A stretch of DNA of 64,000 nucleotides, from NCBI GenBank assembly GCA_001464865.1, contig LNEG01000125.1, forward strand, positions 1-64,000, written 5' to 3'. Under the pieces are notes generated by a model. That model was not told the DNA's origin. It saw only the letters and a list, made by a program, of their open reading frames with translations, and did not search any database. The position numbers and the translations under genes are program-made. Every line of letters starts with the position of its first letter. Positions within the stretch are counted from its first letter, which is position 1. Shown here piece by piece: positions 1-11,012 of this stretch. The stretch is from Burkholderiales bacterium Ga0074133. GTDB lineage: Bacteria > Pseudomonadota > Gammaproteobacteria > Burkholderiales > Burkholderiaceae_C.

Positions 1-1046
1 AGTTCGTGTTCTTCGATGTACTTGTTGATGACACGGGTCATCGCGGCGCGCAGGCCGGTCAGGTGGGTGCCGCCGTCACGCTGGGGGATGTTGTTGGTAA
101 AGCACAGCACTTGTTCGGTGTAAGCGCTGTTCCACTGCATGGCCACTTCCACGCCGATGTGCGTGCCGGGGATGCCGCCATACGTTTCGGCCGGGCGCTC
201 GCCTGCGGCGTAGAACGACGTGGGGTGCAGCACCGTCTTGCCCTTGTTGATGAACTCGACAAAGCCGCGCACGCCGCCGGCGCCCGAGAAGTCGTCTTCC
301 TTGCCGCTGCGCTCGTCCTTGAGGCGAATGCGCACGCCGTTGTTCAAGAACGAGAGTTCGCGCAGGCGCTTGGCCAGGATCTCGTAGTGGAAGTCGTTGT
401 TCTCTTTGAAGATGTCCGTGTCGGGCAAGAAGTGCACCATGGGGCTGACTTCAAAGCCGTCCACGGTGTTGAGCAGGCGGTCTTGTACAAAGCCGCGCGC
501 AAACTCGATCTGGTGCACCTTGCCTTCGCGACGCACGGTCAGGCGCAGCCATTTGCTCAATGCGTTCACGCAGCTCACGCCCACGCCGTGCAGGCCGCCC
601 GATACCTTGTAGCTGTTCTGGTTGAACTTGCCGCCCGCGTGCAGTTCGGTCAGGGCAATTTCGGCTGCCGAGCGCTTGGGCTCGTGCTTGTCGTCCATCT
701 TCACCCCGGTGGGGATGCCGCGGCCGTTGTCGGTCACGCTGATGGAGTTGTCGGTGTGGATGGTGACCACAATGTCATCGCAGTGGCCGGCCAGGGCTTC
801 GTCGATGGAGTTGTCGACCACCTCAAACACCAAGTGGTGCAGCCCGGTGCCGTCGCTCGTATCGCCGATGTACATGCCGGGGCGCTTGCGCACGGCCTCC
901 AGGCCTTCCAGGATGGTGATGGCGCCTTCGCCGTAGCTTTCGCTGGCCCCTGCCTGGTTGGTGTCGATCTTGGCAACCGTGGGCTCCACATGGCCGGAGA
1001 CGCCGGTGTCTTCGGGCTCGGAAGGAATGCTGTTCTCAACGGTCAT
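1..1046 (-). CDS. gyrB: DNA gyrase subunit B (N-terminal part; runs off the left edge)
   Basis: Reverse translation [15 protein letters not shown]...[45 protein letters not shown]...[14 protein letters not shown] is a typical GyrB ATPase domain. Confidence 0.97.
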   Translation of the reverse strand, partial: MTVENSIPSEPEDTGVSGHVEPTVAKIDTNQAGASESYGEGAITILEGLEAVRKRPGMYIGDTSDGTGLHHLVFEVVDNSIDEALAGHCDDIVVTIHTDNSISVTDNGRGIPTGVKMDDKHEPKRSAAEIALTELHAGGKFNQNSYKVSGGLHGVGVSCVNALSKWLRLTVRREGKVHQIEFARGFVQDRLLNTVDGFEVSPMVHFLPDTDIFKENNDFHYEILAKRLRELSFLNNGVRIRLKDERSGKEDDFSGAGGVRGFVEFINKGKTVLHPTSFYAAGERPAETYGGIPGTHIGVEVAMQWNSAYTEQVLCFTNNIPQRDGGTHLTGLRAAMTRVINKYIEEHE

Positions 1047-1090
1047 GGTGGGCCTTGGGATCCGTGGAAACCGGGGTTTCCAGTGTTTTC

Positions 1091-1150
1091 AATGTCAAAT
1101 CACGCTGTAGTGCTTGTTTTATAAGCACTACAGCTATCAAAAGCGTAGCG
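1091..1150 (-). repeat. AT-rich palindromic element, copy A (gyrB-dnaN intergenic)
   Basis: Perfect 11-bp inverted repeat ctgtagtgctt(1105-1115)/aagcactacag(1123-1133), next to GCTAtcaaaagcgTAGC; minus strand reads GATAGCTGTAGTGCTTATAAAACAAGCACTACAGCGTGATTTGAC. Confidence 0.8.
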
Positions 1151-1219
1151 TAGGGGCTTGGCTGCCAAGGTGCCGCGCGCCATGCATGCGCCGGCCCCCC
1201 GCACCCCGCCGCAGCGGGC

Positions 1220-2338
1220 CTAGATGCGCATCGGCATCACGACATACTTGAAGCTGTCGTTGTCGGGGATGGTCATCAGCGCAGAGCTGTTGCCGTCCGA
1301 AAGCTCCACCTTCACCATGTCCTGGCCCATGTTGGCCAGGGCGTCGATGAGGTAGGTCACGTTGAAGCCGATTTCGATGGTGTCGCCACCGTAGTCGATG
1401 TCGAGCTCGTCCACGGCCTCTTCCTGCTCGGCGTTGTTGGACGCCACGCGCAGGGTGCCGGGCTCCAGGTTCAGGCGCACGCCCTTGAACTTGTCGCTGG
1501 TCATGATGGCAGTGCGCTGCAGGCTGGCCAGCAGCGGGGCGCGGCCCAGGGTCACGCTGTTCTTGTGGTTCTTGGGGATCACGCGGTTGTAGTCGGGGAA
1601 CTTGCCCTCGACCAGCTTGGTGACGAACTCCATGCCGCCAAAGGTGAACTTGGCCTGGTTGTTGGCGAACTGCATCTCGATGTGGGGCTGGTTCTCGCCA
1701 CCGGCGTCAGACAGCAGGCGCTGCAGCTCGATCACGGTCTTGCGCGGCAGGATGACTTCCTGCTTGGGCACTTCCACATCCAGCGTGGCGCTGGCAAACG
1801 CCAGGCGGTGGCCGTCGGTGGCCACCAGGCTCAGTTGCTTGCCCTCGGCCACAAACAAAATGCCGTTGAGGTAGTAGCGGATGTCCTGCACCGCCATCGC
1901 AAAGCTCACCTGGCCCAGCAGGTCTTTCAGCGTCTTTTGCGGCACGGCGAACACGGGGCCGAATGCGGCCGATTCCTGCACCAGCGGGAAGTCTTCGGCC
2001 GGCAGGCTCTGCAGCGTGAAGCGGCTCTTGCCGCCTTTCAGGATCAGCTTGGACTGGCTGGACTCCAGGCTCACGGTCTGGTCGCCGGGCATGGTGCGCA
2101 GGATGTCGATGAGCTTGCGCGCGCCCACGGTGGTCGTGAAGTCGCCGGTGTCGCCGCCCAGCTCTGCCGTGGTGCGGATCTGTATTTCGAGGTCGCTGGT
2201 CGTCAGCTGCAGGGCATTGCCCGTCTTGCGGATCAGCACGTTGGCCAGGATGGGCAGGGTGTGGCGCCGCTCCACGATGCCCGCCACGGACTGCAGTACC
2301 GCGAGAACCTTGTCTTGTGTTGCCTTCAGGACGATCAT
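1220..2338 (-). CDS. dnaN: DNA polymerase III subunit beta (sliding clamp)
   Basis: 372 aa, MIVLKATQDKVLAVLQSVAGIVERRHTLPILANVLI...YVVMPMRI; located between dnaA and gyrB. Confidence 0.98.
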   Translation of the reverse strand: MIVLKATQDKVLAVLQSVAGIVERRHTLPILANVLIRKTGNALQLTTSDLEIQIRTTAELGGDTGDFTTTVGARKLIDILRTMPGDQTVSLESSQSKLILKGGKSRFTLQSLPAEDFPLVQESAAFGPVFAVPQKTLKDLLGQVSFAMAVQDIRYYLNGILFVAEGKQLSLVATDGHRLAFASATLDVEVPKQEVILPRKTVIELQRLLSDAGGENQPHIEMQFANNQAKFTFGGMEFVTKLVEGKFPDYNRVIPKNHKNSVTLGRAPLLASLQRTAIMTSDKFKGVRLNLEPGTLRVASNNAEQEEAVDELDIDYGGDTIEIGFNVTYLIDALANMGQDMVKVELSDGNSSALMTIPDNDSFKYVVMPMRI

Positions 2339-2468
2339 GTCTTCAACCTCTTGTGGTTTTTGGGACGGTGCTTGGACAGCTGCGCAGGTTGTGCCTCCCC
2401 CCGCTGCCTAACCCGCCATTTTGCCCGTTTACCGGGGGCTTCCCGCTCGGTGTCTTTCCCACGCGCCG

Positions 2469-3893
2469 TCAACCCTTCAGGGTCTGTTCCAGCACATGCA
2501 ACTGCTGGTTCAGCTCGGTCAGCTGCTGGCGCTCGCCCGATATCTTTCGCACTGCATGCAGCACCGTGGTGTGGTCGCGCCCGCCAAACAGCTCGCCGAT
2601 CTCGGGCAGGCTCTTTTGTGTCAGCTCCTTGGCCAGGTACATCGCAATCTGGCGCGGGCGGGCAATGCTGGCCGGGCGCTTCTTGCTGTACATGTCGGCG
2701 ACCTTGATCTTGTAATAGTCGGCCACCGTCTTCTGGATGTTTTCCACGCTGATCTGCCGGTTCTGGATCGACAGCAGGTCGCGCAGCGCCTCGCGGGCCA
2801 GCTGGATGGAGATTTCCTTCTGGTTGAAGCGCGAATACGCCAGGATCTTGCGCAGCGCGCCTTCGAGCTCGCGCACGTTGGAGCGCACGTTCTTGGCGAC
2901 GAAGAAGGCGACTTCTTCGGGCATTTCGGTGCCCTCGACGCGCGCCTTGTTGATCAGAATCGCCACGCGCATTTCCAGCTCGGGCGGCTCGATCGCCACC
3001 GTCAGGCCCGAGTCAAAGCGCGACACCAGCCGCTCGTGGATGTTGGCCAGGCCCTTCGGATAAGTGTCCGAAGTCATCACGATGTGGCTCTTTTTGGCCA
3101 GCAGGGCTTCGAACGCGTTGAAAAATTCTTCCTGCGTGCGGTCCTTGTTGGCGAAAAACTGCACGTCGTCGATCAGCAGCAGATCGAGCGAGTGGTAGCG
3201 CTCCTTGAATTCATCAAAGGTGCGGCGCTGGTAGGCCTTAACCACATCCGACACAAACTGCTCGGCATGGATGTAGAGAACTTTGGCGTCGGGCTTGTCC
3301 TGCAGCAGGCGGTTGCCCACGGCGTGCACCAGGTGGGTCTTACCCAGGCCCACGCCGCCATAGATGAACAGCGGGTTGTACAGGTGCCCCGGCATGCCGG
3401 CCACGTGCATGGCGGCAGAGCGTGCCATGCGGTTGGCCGTGCCTTCCACCAGGGTCTCGAACGTGAGGGCGGCATTGAGCCGGTTGCGGAAGGCGCCGGC
3501 AGAGGCGTTGTCGCTGCTGCTGGCGGGTGCATCCGACTGCTGCTGGCTAGTGGAAGCCTCGGGCGCGGCGGGGCGCACATAAGTACGGGCAACGGATTCG
3601 CGCTGAGCGAGCGCTAACTCCAGCGTCACGGGCTGGCCGTACAGGCCTTCCAGCAGGGCAGCGATCCGGCCCGCGTACTGGGCGCGGATCCAGTCGAGCT
3701 TGAAGCGGTTGCCCACCAGCAGCGTCACCTTGGAAAAGTCTTCGGCCACCTGGGCGATCAGCGGCTTGATCCAGGTGTTGAACTGCTGCTCGGGGAGGTC
3801 TTGCGCCAGCTGCTCTACGCACGCCTGCCACAGGCCCTGGCCTGCGTCGGAGCCAGTCGATGGAAGGGGGCTGCGGGAGTGTTCCTCGGTCAT
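2469..3893 (-). CDS. dnaA: Chromosomal replication initiator protein DnaA
   Basis: 474 aa; Walker [26 protein letters not shown]-terminal [15 protein letters not shown]. Confidence 0.98.
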   Translation of the reverse strand: MTEEHSRSPLPSTGSDAGQGLWQACVEQLAQDLPEQQFNTWIKPLIAQVAEDFSKVTLLVGNRFKLDWIRAQYAGRIAALLEGLYGQPVTLELALAQRESVARTYVRPAAPEASTSQQQSDAPASSSDNASAGAFRNRLNAALTFETLVEGTANRMARSAAMHVAGMPGHLYNPLFIYGGVGLGKTHLVHAVGNRLLQDKPDAKVLYIHAEQFVSDVVKAYQRRTFDEFKERYHSLDLLLIDDVQFFANKDRTQEEFFNAFEALLAKKSHIVMTSDTYPKGLANIHERLVSRFDSGLTVAIEPPELEMRVAILINKARVEGTEMPEEVAFFVAKNVRSNVRELEGALRKILAYSRFNQKEISIQLAREALRDLLSIQNRQISVENIQKTVADYYKIKVADMYSKKRPASIARPRQIAMYLAKELTQKSLPEIGELFGGRDHTTVLHAVRKISGERQQLTELNQQLHVLEQTLKG

Positions 3894-4307
3894 TTCAGGG
3901 AGATTCTTGTTGTGGATAGAGGAACTTGGCTGGGCCGCGGATTGTAGCTTGTCAAGGAGTTATCCACATGCAGGCGACGCAGGATACGGGGCGTGTCGGC
4001 GGGGTCGTCTGCCTGGCTGACTGCTGCCTTGCAGGGCGCTGGTCGCGCCCAGGGCTGGCGTGCAAACGGGAGCGCTCAGGGGCGGAAATCGGGCTTGCAA
4101 ATGGGCTCTGAATCCGAAAGGCATTGCCAGCCCGTGTCAAGCCTGCGATAATTTTGGGTTTCCCTGAATGTGTTCAGGGTGATTTGACCCGGCGCGCCGA
4201 TATTTGCGGCCCCTTCAGGTCTGCCGCCAACGCTGCCATGCAGCCTGTGCATGCAGCCTCGGGGTTCAAGAGCAGCAGTCCGGAACTGAACCTCAAGGAA
4301 TAGCATC
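3894..4307. other. Putative oriC region (dnaA-rpmH intergenic)
   Basis: Divergent dnaA/rpmH; one perfect DnaA box TTATCCACA at 3960-3968 and a one-mismatch inverted box TGTGGATAG at 3911-3919; coding strand switches here. Confidence 0.5.
4124..4152 (+). promoter_or_regulatory. Putative sigma70 promoter of rpmH
   Basis: TTGCCA (4124-4129), 17-bp spacer, GATAAT (4147-4152), upstream of rpmH. Confidence 0.6.
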
Positions 4308-4442
4308 ATGAAACGTACTTACCAGCCTTCCAAGACGCGCCGCGCGCGCACCCACGGTTTCCTCGTCCGCATGAAGACACGCGGCGGCCGTGCCGTTATC
4401 AACGCACGCCGCGCCAAGGGCCGCAAGCGCCTGGCTGTCTAA
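4308..4442 (+). CDS. rpmH: 50S ribosomal protein L34
   Basis: 44 aa [44 protein letters not shown]; too short for the ORF track. Confidence 0.98.
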   Translation: MKRTYQPSKTRRARTHGFLVRMKTRGGRAVINARRAKGRKRLAV

Positions 4443-4514
4443 GGCCGATCGGTCTACAGCCTGCTCCCCGCCTGCTGCCGGTCTGTACCGACAGATGACA
4501 AACGGGGTGCCTGC

Positions 4515-5003
4515 ATGCAACGGCTGAAAACCCGTCCGCAGTTCCAGGCCGCCATGGCGGGAGGCACTGTCTCCCGCACTGCGCACTTTGCACTGCACCG
4601 TCTGGTGCTGGATGCGGGCAGCGGTGTACACCGTTCCCCAGCCAGCGAACCCACAGGGCCCGGCTCCTTGCCGTCACAGCAAGGGCCGCAGGCCCTGTTT
4701 GCCGTGCAGGGCGTGTGGCTGGGTGCCATGGTGCCCAAGCGGTGGGCCAAGCGCGCGGTGACGCGCAACGCCATCAAACGCCAGATCTACACGGTCGGTG
4801 CGACGTTCGAGGCCCGGCTTCCGCAGGCTGCACACGTGGTGCGCCTGCGTACAGGCTTTGACCGCAAGCAGTTCAAAAGCGCTGTTTCCGACCCGTTGAA
4901 AGACGCGGTGCGCGCCGAGCTGCTGCAGCTGTTTGACCATGCAGCGCGCCGTTCGGCAGGCCCTGCGCCCCGCGCCCCAGCGGTAGAGGCACCTGCGCCA
5001 TGA
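4515..5003 (+). CDS. rnpA: Ribonuclease P protein component
   Basis: Position between rpmH and yidD; motif WAKRAVTRNAIKRQIY. Confidence 0.92.
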   Translation: MQRLKTRPQFQAAMAGGTVSRTAHFALHRLVLDAGSGVHRSPASEPTGPGSLPSQQGPQALFAVQGVWLGAMVPKRWAKRAVTRNAIKRQIYTVGATFEARLPQAAHVVRLRTGFDRKQFKSAVSDPLKDAVRAELLQLFDHAARRSAGPAPRAPAVEAPAP

Positions 5004-5302
5004 TGATGCAGCGCCTGCTGATGGGCGTGGTCAAGGGCTATCGCCTTTTTCTGAGCCCGTGGCTGGGCTCGGCGTGCAGGTTCGAGCCCACCTGCTCGGT
5101 GTATTCGCTGCAGGCGCTTGAAAAGCACGGCGCGGCTGCGGGCAGCTATCTCACGGTGCACCGGCTGGTACGCTGCAATCCCTGGTGTGATGGGGGCCAT
5201 GATCCGGTCCCGCAACATCTGCCGCGCGGCATGCGCCTGTTCTCGCGGCTCTCCGATTCCGACACCACCACCCAACCATCTTCACCAAAGAAGTCTTCAT
5301 GA
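5000..5302 (+). CDS. yidD: Membrane protein insertion efficiency factor YidD
   Basis: GYRLFLSPWLGSACRFEPTCSVYSLQALEKHG...RCNPWCDGGHDPVP. Confidence 0.96.
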   Translation: MMMQRLLMGVVKGYRLFLSPWLGSACRFEPTCSVYSLQALEKHGAAAGSYLTVHRLVRCNPWCDGGHDPVPQHLPRGMRLFSRLSDSDTTTQPSSPKKSS

Positions 5303-7020
5303 ACGACATTCGCCGCACCATCCTGTGGGTGATTTTTGGCTTTTCCATGGTTCTGCTGTGGGACAAGTGGCAGTTGCACAACGGCAACAAGGCCACCTTC
5401 TTCCCCACCACTCCAGCGGTGACAGCCCCCGCCGCCAATGCGCCGGCGTCTGGCGCCGCAGGTGCAGCCAGCGTGCCGTCGGCCTCGTCGGCCTCGTCGG
5501 CCAGCGTTCCGGCACCGGCGGCAGTCGCAGCAGCAGGCGCTTCGGCAGTGCCGGGCCAGGCTGCACCCGCCGCCAAGCGCGAGCGCGTGGAAGTGAAGAC
5601 CGACCTGTACCGCCTCACCTTTGATACCGAAGGCGGCTCGCTGGTGCATGCAGAACTGCTGCAGCACATCGACATGGCGGACAAGACGCGCAACTTCCTG
5701 CTGCTCGACGAAAGCGCGCAGCGCGTGTACGTGGCGCAGACCGGCCTGGTGGGCGGCACTTTCCCCACGCACAAGACGGCCATGACGGTGGTGCCCGGCC
5801 CGCGCGAACTCAAGGACGGCGAAGACTCCATCAGCATCCGCTTCGAGTCGCCCGAGCAGGGTGGCGTCAAGCTGGCCAAGACCTGGACGATCAAGCGCGG
5901 TGCGTACGACATTGCCGTGAAGCACGAGGTGGTCAACACCGGCAGCACGGCCGTGTCGCCGCAGCTGTATCTGCAGCTGGTGCGTGACGGCAACAAGCCA
6001 CCAGGCGAGTCGTCGTTCTACTCCACCTTCACGGGCCCTGCCGTCTACACCGACGCCAAGAAGTACCAGAAGGTCGAGTTCAAGGACATCGAAAACGGCA
6101 AGGTCGACATCCCCAAGGATTCGCCCAACGGCTATGTGGCCATGGTGCAGCACTACTTTGCCACCGCGTGGCTGCTGGCCGACGGCGTGCAGCGCGAGCT
6201 GTTCACCCGCAAGGTCGACACCAACCTGTACTCGGTGGGCATGCTCACGCCGCTGGGCAGCATCGAGCCTGGCGCCACCAAGGCCATCGACTCGCGCCTG
6301 TTCGCCGGCCCGCAGGTCGAGACCATGATGGAAAAGCTCAGCCCCGGCCTCGAGCTGGTCAAGGACTACGGCTGGCTGACCATCCTGTCCAAGCCGCTGT
6401 ACTGGCTGCTCGACCAGCTGCACAAGATCCTGAACAACTGGGGCTGGGCCATCGTGGCACTGGTGCTGCTGCTCAAGATCGCGTTCTACTGGCTCAACGC
6501 CAAGGCCTACGCCAGCATGGCCAAGATGAAGGCCATCAACCCCAAGATCATGGAGATGCGCGAGCGCCTCAAGGACAAGCCGCAGCAGATGCAGCAGGAG
6601 ATGATGCGCATCTACCGCGAGGAGAAGGTCAACCCCATGGGTGGCTGCTTCCCCATCATGATCCAGATCCCCGTGTTCATTGCGCTGTACTGGGTGCTGC
6701 TGTCCAGCGTCGAGATGCGCAACGCGCCCTGGATCGGCTGGATCAAGGACCTGTCCACACCTGACCCATTCTTCATCCTGCCCTTGCTGATGACCGTGAG
6801 CTCGCTGGTGCAGACCGCGCTGAACCCCGCGCCACCGGACCCGCTGCAGGCCAAGATGATGTGGTTCATGCCGCTGATCTTCAGCGTGATGTTCTTCTTC
6901 TTCCCGGCCGGCCTGGTGCTGTACTGGCTGACGAACAACATCCTGTCGATTGCGCAGCAGTGGATCATCAACACCCGCATGGGTGTTCCCCCGCAGTTCA
7001 ACCTGCCCAAGTTCAAGTGA
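5299..7020 (+). CDS. yidC: Membrane protein insertase YidC
   Basis: 573 aa; [25 protein letters not shown]...; [27 protein letters not shown]. Confidence 0.98.
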   Translation: MNDIRRTILWVIFGFSMVLLWDKWQLHNGNKATFFPTTPAVTAPAANAPASGAAGAASVPSASSASSASVPAPAAVAAAGASAVPGQAAPAAKRERVEVKTDLYRLTFDTEGGSLVHAELLQHIDMADKTRNFLLLDESAQRVYVAQTGLVGGTFPTHKTAMTVVPGPRELKDGEDSISIRFESPEQGGVKLAKTWTIKRGAYDIAVKHEVVNTGSTAVSPQLYLQLVRDGNKPPGESSFYSTFTGPAVYTDAKKYQKVEFKDIENGKVDIPKDSPNGYVAMVQHYFATAWLLADGVQRELFTRKVDTNLYSVGMLTPLGSIEPGATKAIDSRLFAGPQVETMMEKLSPGLELVKDYGWLTILSKPLYWLLDQLHKILNNWGWAIVALVLLLKIAFYWLNAKAYASMAKMKAINPKIMEMRERLKDKPQQMQQEMMRIYREEKVNPMGGCFPIMIQIPVFIALYWVLLSSVEMRNAPWIGWIKDLSTPDPFFILPLLMTVSSLVQTALNPAPPDPLQAKMMWFMPLIFSVMFFFFPAGLVLYWLTNNILSIAQQWIINTRMGVPPQFNLPKFK

Positions 7021-7039
7021 CGTTTCGCCACTGAACCCC

Positions 7040-7062
7040 AAGGCCGCGCAAGCGGCCTTTTT
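7040..7062 (+). terminator. Rho-independent terminator downstream of yidC
   Basis: aaggccgc-gcaa-gcggccttttt hairpin with T tract. Confidence 0.8.
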
Positions 7063-7090
7063 CATTCGCGTCCCCGTTAAAGTCACGCCC

Positions 7091-8527
7091 ATGCTTGCAC
7101 GCCACCACGACCCCATCGTCGCCATTGCCACAGCCCCCGGTCGTGGTGCGGTAGGCATCGTGCGGGTATCGGGCCGGGCCATTGGTGCGCTGGTGCAGGC
7201 GCTGTGCGGCCGCGCACTGAAAGCCCGCGAGGCCACCTACCTGCCTTTTCGCGACGCGCACGGACAGCCCATCGACCAGGGCCTTGCGCTGTACTTCCCC
7301 GGCCCGCACAGCTACACCGGCGAAGACGTGCTGGAGCTGCAGGCCCACGGCGGCCCGGTGGTGTTGCAGTTGCTGTTGGCCCGCTGCCTGCAGGCCGGTG
7401 CCGCCATCGACCCTGCCACCGGCCAGCCGACTTTGCCCGGCCTGCGTGTGGCCCAGCCGGGCGAGTTCACCGAACGCGCCTTTCTCAACGACAAGATCGA
7501 CCTGGCACAGGCCGAGGCCATCGCCGACCTGATCGATGCCAGCACCGAGGCAGCGGCGCGCAGCGCCAGCCGCTCGCTCACCGGCGCGTTCTCGGAAGAA
7601 ATCCACGGCCTGCGCGATGCGCTCATTCACCTGCGCATGCTGGTGGAGGCCACACTGGACTTCCCTGAGGAAGAAATCGACTTCTTGCGCAAAGCGGATG
7701 CACACGGACAGCTATCGAACCTGCAGGAAACGCTGGCGCGGGTGATGCAGCGCGCGCGGCAGGGTGCGCTGCTGCGCGAAGGCATCAAGGTGGTGATTGC
7801 AGGCCAGCCCAATGCGGGCAAGAGCTCGCTGCTCAATGCGCTGGCGGGGGCCGAACTGGCCATCGTCACGCCGATTGCCGGCACCACACGCGACAAGGTG
7901 CAGCAGACCATCCAGATCGAAGGCGTGCCGCTGCACATCATCGACACGGCGGGCCTACGCGACAGCGAAGACGAGGTGGAGCGCATCGGCATCGCCCGGG
8001 CCTGGGATGAAATTGCCGCAGCGGACGCGGTGCTCTTCCTGCACGATCTATCCCGACAGAATGCTATTGAATATATAGCATCAGAGGCAGATATCGAAGG
8101 GGCCTTGGCGCAAAAAGTGCCCAAATCAGTGCCTGTGATCGATGTGTGGAACAAACTCGATTGCGCCGGGCAACACCTGCCCGCCGAGCACAGCGAACAG
8201 GCCACGGTGCAGCGGCCGGCAGTCCGGCTGTCGGCGCGCACGGGCGAGGGCCTGGATGGCCTTCGCCGGCTGTTGCTGCAAGTGGCGGGCTGGCAGTCGG
8301 CCCCGGAGGGCCTGTACATTGCCCGCGCACGACACGTTGAAGCCCTGCACGCCGTGGCGACGCACCTGGACGAAGCGCAAGCCCAACTGCAGGCGCTCGG
8401 ACCGGCGCTGGACTTGCTGGCGGAAGAACTGCGCCTGGCCCAGAACGCGCTGAGCGCGATCACCGGGGAATTCACGTCCGACGACCTGCTGGGCGTGATC
8501 TTCTCCAGTTTCTGCATTGGCAAGTAG
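7091..8527 (+). CDS. mnmE: tRNA uridine-5-carboxymethylaminomethyl(34) synthesis GTPase MnmE
   Basis: [28 protein letters not shown]...[14 protein letters not shown]...[13 protein letters not shown]. Confidence 0.97.
   Translation: MLARHHDPIVAIATAPGRGAVGIVRVSGRAIGALVQALCGRALKAREATYLPFRDAHGQPIDQGLALYFPGPHSYTGEDVLELQAHGGPVVLQLLLARCLQAGAAIDPATGQPTLPGLRVAQPGEFTERAFLNDKIDLAQAEAIADLIDASTEAAARSASRSLTGAFSEEIHGLRDALIHLRMLVEATLDFPEEEIDFLRKADAHGQLSNLQETLARVMQRARQGALLREGIKVVIAGQPNAGKSSLLNALAGAELAIVTPIAGTTRDKVQQTIQIEGVPLHIIDTAGLRDSEDEVERIGIARAWDEIAAADAVLFLHDLSRQNAIEYIASEADIEGALAQKVPKSVPVIDVWNKLDCAGQHLPAEHSEQATVQRPAVRLSARTGEGLDGLRRLLLQVAGWQSAPEGLYIARARHVEALHAVATHLDEAQAQLQALGPALDLLAEELRLAQNALSAITGEFTSDDLLGVIFSSFCIGK
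8059..8119 (+). repeat. AT-rich palindromic element, copy B, in frame inside mnmE
   Basis: ATGCTAT(8061-8067)/ATAGCAT(8075-8081) perfect 7-bp inverted repeat in a local AT-rich patch of a GC-rich gene; encodes [15 protein letters not shown]. Confidence 0.55.
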
Positions 8528-8621
8528 CCACGCACGGCGCTGGCCCCCGTGAGGACGATGTTGTAAACGGAAGTAAACAGTGCTTGTGCGCCATCTGTAA
8601 CAGGGGTACTTTCAGCGCACC

Positions 8622-9113
8622 ATGAATCTTCCCTCCCCCGTTGCTTCCAAGGTCGACCTCAGCGGGCTCCTTGATGCCATTGCCAAGGCGAGTGCTGACG
8701 ACAGCATCACCAACCCGCTGGCGCCTGCGCAGTGGGACATCCTGTCCTCCTACCTGCTGCCCGTGGTACTTCCCGCCGGGCAGGTGCTGTTCAGCCAGGG
8801 GGCCAACGACCGCACCCTGTACTTCGTGGAAAGTGGCAGCCTGAGCGTGCACTACCAGGACGAGAAAGAGCGCCTGCGCCTGGCCATCGTGGGCGCAGGT
8901 TCCGTCGTGGGAGAAGGTGCATTCTTTTCGCACCGCTCGCGCAGCGCGACCGTGCAGGCCAGCGCTCCCTGCAAGCTGTGGAGCCTGACGGCGATCCGCT
9001 TCACCGAGCTCACCAACCGCCAGCCCGCCATTGCACTGGGCCTGGCGCTGGCTGCGGGCTCGGTTCTGGCCAAGCGCCTGGGCAACCGCCGCCGCCGCGT
9101 GGCAGCCACCTGA
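8622..9113 (+). CDS. Cyclic nucleotide-binding domain protein (Crp-like, no HTH)
   Basis: LPAGQVLFSQGANDRTLYFVESGSLSVHYQDEKERLRLAIVGAGSVVGEGAFF.HRSRSATVQA is a cNMP-binding fold signature. Confidence 0.85.
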   Translation: MNLPSPVASKVDLSGLLDAIAKASADDSITNPLAPAQWDILSSYLLPVVLPAGQVLFSQGANDRTLYFVESGSLSVHYQDEKERLRLAIVGAGSVVGEGAFFSHRSRSATVQASAPCKLWSLTAIRFTELTNRQPAIALGLALAAGSVLAKRLGNRRRRVAAT

Positions 9114-9137
9114 CAGACGGCTGCCAGGGCCGTCTGT
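9113..9137 (+). terminator. Strong hairpin at the end of the cNMP-binding gene (possible terminator)
   Basis: Perfect 9-bp stem acagacggc/gccgtctgt; no clear T tract. Confidence 0.4.
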
Positions 9138-9226
9138 GCGGGGCCTTCCCAAGGGCCGTGGCAAAGCCTGCGGCGTTAAACTCAACCCCGTTTTTCAGGC
9201 GCCGTTCCCAAGAAAGCAAGCAAGCC

Positions 9227-10219
9227 ATGTCCCTGTTCAGTTGGTTCAGCCGCAAGCCGGCCCCTGCCAAGCCCCGTTCCGTCGCTGAACCCTCAGGTTT
9301 GCTCAACGCCGATGCCACCGTTCCCCTGAATCCGGGCCGCCAGGGTCGGCCGCTGTCGGAACAGCTGCCGCCCGAACATGCGGCCAACCGCAAGAACGAG
9401 CGCATGGAGCGCCGCGAGCTGCTCTACACCGTGGTGCGTGACGCCATGGTGCGCGCGGGCGTGCTTTCGGCCAGCTACAAGTTCAAGGTGCTGTCGCTGG
9501 ACCAGCGCGGCCGCCAGTTTCTCGTGATGATGGACCTGGCCCGCGAGTACGGTGGCGAGACGGTGCGCCTGAGCGAAATCGAGGCGCTGATCGCCCAGAC
9601 TGCGAAAACGCGCTATGACATCCTGGTCACGGCCGTGTACTGGCGCATCAACGACCATGTTGCAGTGGGCCTGCCCCAGAAGGGTGTGAGCCCGCAGGCC
9701 GCTGCCGGCGCTGCGGCCTTGCAGAGCGCAGCGCAGTCGCTGCGCAGGCCGCCCGTGGCAGCGGGCCCCCTGGGCGCGCCTGCCGGTACGTCCCCTGGCG
9801 TGCCCGCCATGCCAGCCGCATCCGGCGCGGCCCTGCGCCCTCCTGCTTCTGCCCCTGCTCCTTTGGCCGCCCAGCCACCGCTGGCCCGCCCGCCGGTAGC
9901 GGCAGCGGCTCCTGCCGCGATGGCTGCCGCAGTGGCGGTCGCGCGCCCGTCGCCGACCGATGCTGCGCGTACCGCATCGACACGGTTTGAACCCATTGAA
10001 GCTGACGAGGTAGCCGCTTTCAAGCGTGCGCTGGCCTCGGCTGCAGGGGCTGGCGCCGCGGCTGCCGCCGTGTCTGCCGCAGCCCGCCCCGGTGTGGCCG
10101 TGCGATCGGGTCCCATCCTTGCCCCATCGGCGCCCACGGGCTTCGAAGACACCCAGACGCCGGTTGCCGACGGTCCATCGCCCGACCTCAGCACCACACA
10201 GTACGGCGAGCTGAACTGA
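9227..10219 (+). CDS. Conserved hypothetical protein with Ala/Pro-rich linker
   Basis: In-frame ATG with upstream AAGAAAG; MSLFSWFSRKPAPAKPRSVAEPSGLLNADATVPLNPG...; N-terminal structured part, then low-complexity A/P region. Confidence 0.75.
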   Translation: MSLFSWFSRKPAPAKPRSVAEPSGLLNADATVPLNPGRQGRPLSEQLPPEHAANRKNERMERRELLYTVVRDAMVRAGVLSASYKFKVLSLDQRGRQFLVMMDLAREYGGETVRLSEIEALIAQTAKTRYDILVTAVYWRINDHVAVGLPQKGVSPQAAAGAAALQSAAQSLRRPPVAAGPLGAPAGTSPGVPAMPAASGAALRPPASAPAPLAAQPPLARPPVAAAAPAAMAAAVAVARPSPTDAARTASTRFEPIEADEVAAFKRALASAAGAGAAAAAVSAAARPGVAVRSGPILAPSAPTGFEDTQTPVADGPSPDLSTTQYGELN

Positions 10220-10288
10220 GCCCGGGCCGCGGGGCGGCGGCCGGCTCCTCGTTGCCCTGTGTCCTGCGTCGTTGCCGAGCCCGGTTGT

Positions 10289-10843
10289 TCAATGTCCCTC
10301 GAAATCGACCAGGGTGAACAGCGGCAGGCCTGAATCGCTCAGCTTCCGGGAGCCCCCCAGCTCGGGCAGATCCACGATGGCTGCACCCTCCGTCACGGTG
10401 GCGCCCAGCTTTTCAAGCAGGCGGCGGCCTGCCATCATGGTGCCGCCCGTGGCAATCAGGTCATCGATCAGCAGGACCCGGTCGCCTGCCTTGACGGCAT
10501 CGGTATGCAGCTCCACCGTGGCGCTGCCGTACTCCAGCTCGTAGGTTTCCTCCACCGTCGTGAAGGGCAGCTTGCCCTTCTTGCGGATGGGCACGAAACC
10601 CACGTTCAGCTCGTAGGCCACCACCGCCCCCAGAATGAATCCGCGCGCATCCAGCCCGGCCACGATGTCTGGTCGCAAGGCTTTGTCCATGTACCGGTGC
10701 ACAAAAGCATCGATCAATACCCTGAAGACCTTCGGATCCTGCAGCAGCGGTGTGATGTCGCGAAACTGCACGCCGGGCGCGGGCCAGTCGGGCACCGTAC
10801 GGATGTGCTCGCGAAGATAGTCGTTGATGCTCTGGGAATGCAT
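10289..10843 (-). CDS. apt: Adenine phosphoribosyltransferase
   Basis: [37 protein letters not shown]...[14 protein letters not shown]. Confidence 0.97.
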   Translation of the reverse strand: MHSQSINDYLREHIRTVPDWPAPGVQFRDITPLLQDPKVFRVLIDAFVHRYMDKALRPDIVAGLDARGFILGAVVAYELNVGFVPIRKKGKLPFTTVEETYELEYGSATVELHTDAVKAGDRVLLIDDLIATGGTMMAGRRLLEKLGATVTEGAAIVDLPELGGSRKLSDSGLPLFTLVDFEGH

Positions 10844-11012
10844 GGGCGGCAGGGAGTGAGGAACAGGACAAGGAGGCTGAAGGAGCGAAAGTGTAAACAC
10901 CGCAGGTGGTAATGATCGCGGCACAGTCCGTGACCGCAACGCATAATGTTCATTCCGGTTACGTCTCCCGGTCGCCCTGGTCGACCTGAGTGAGGCCCGT
11001 TACAGGCCGTTC

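Noticed and set aside
6-3617. Long plus-strand ORFs (6-1124, 1565-2707, 2421-3617)
   Set aside because: Antisense shadows of gyrB/dnaN/dnaA; high GC leaves opposite frames open, and the translations are low-complexity His/Ala/Val-rich with no family resemblance.
5146-7236. 696-aa minus-strand ORF
   Set aside because: Antisense to yidC; His/Leu/Gly-rich shadow translation typical of high-GC genes.
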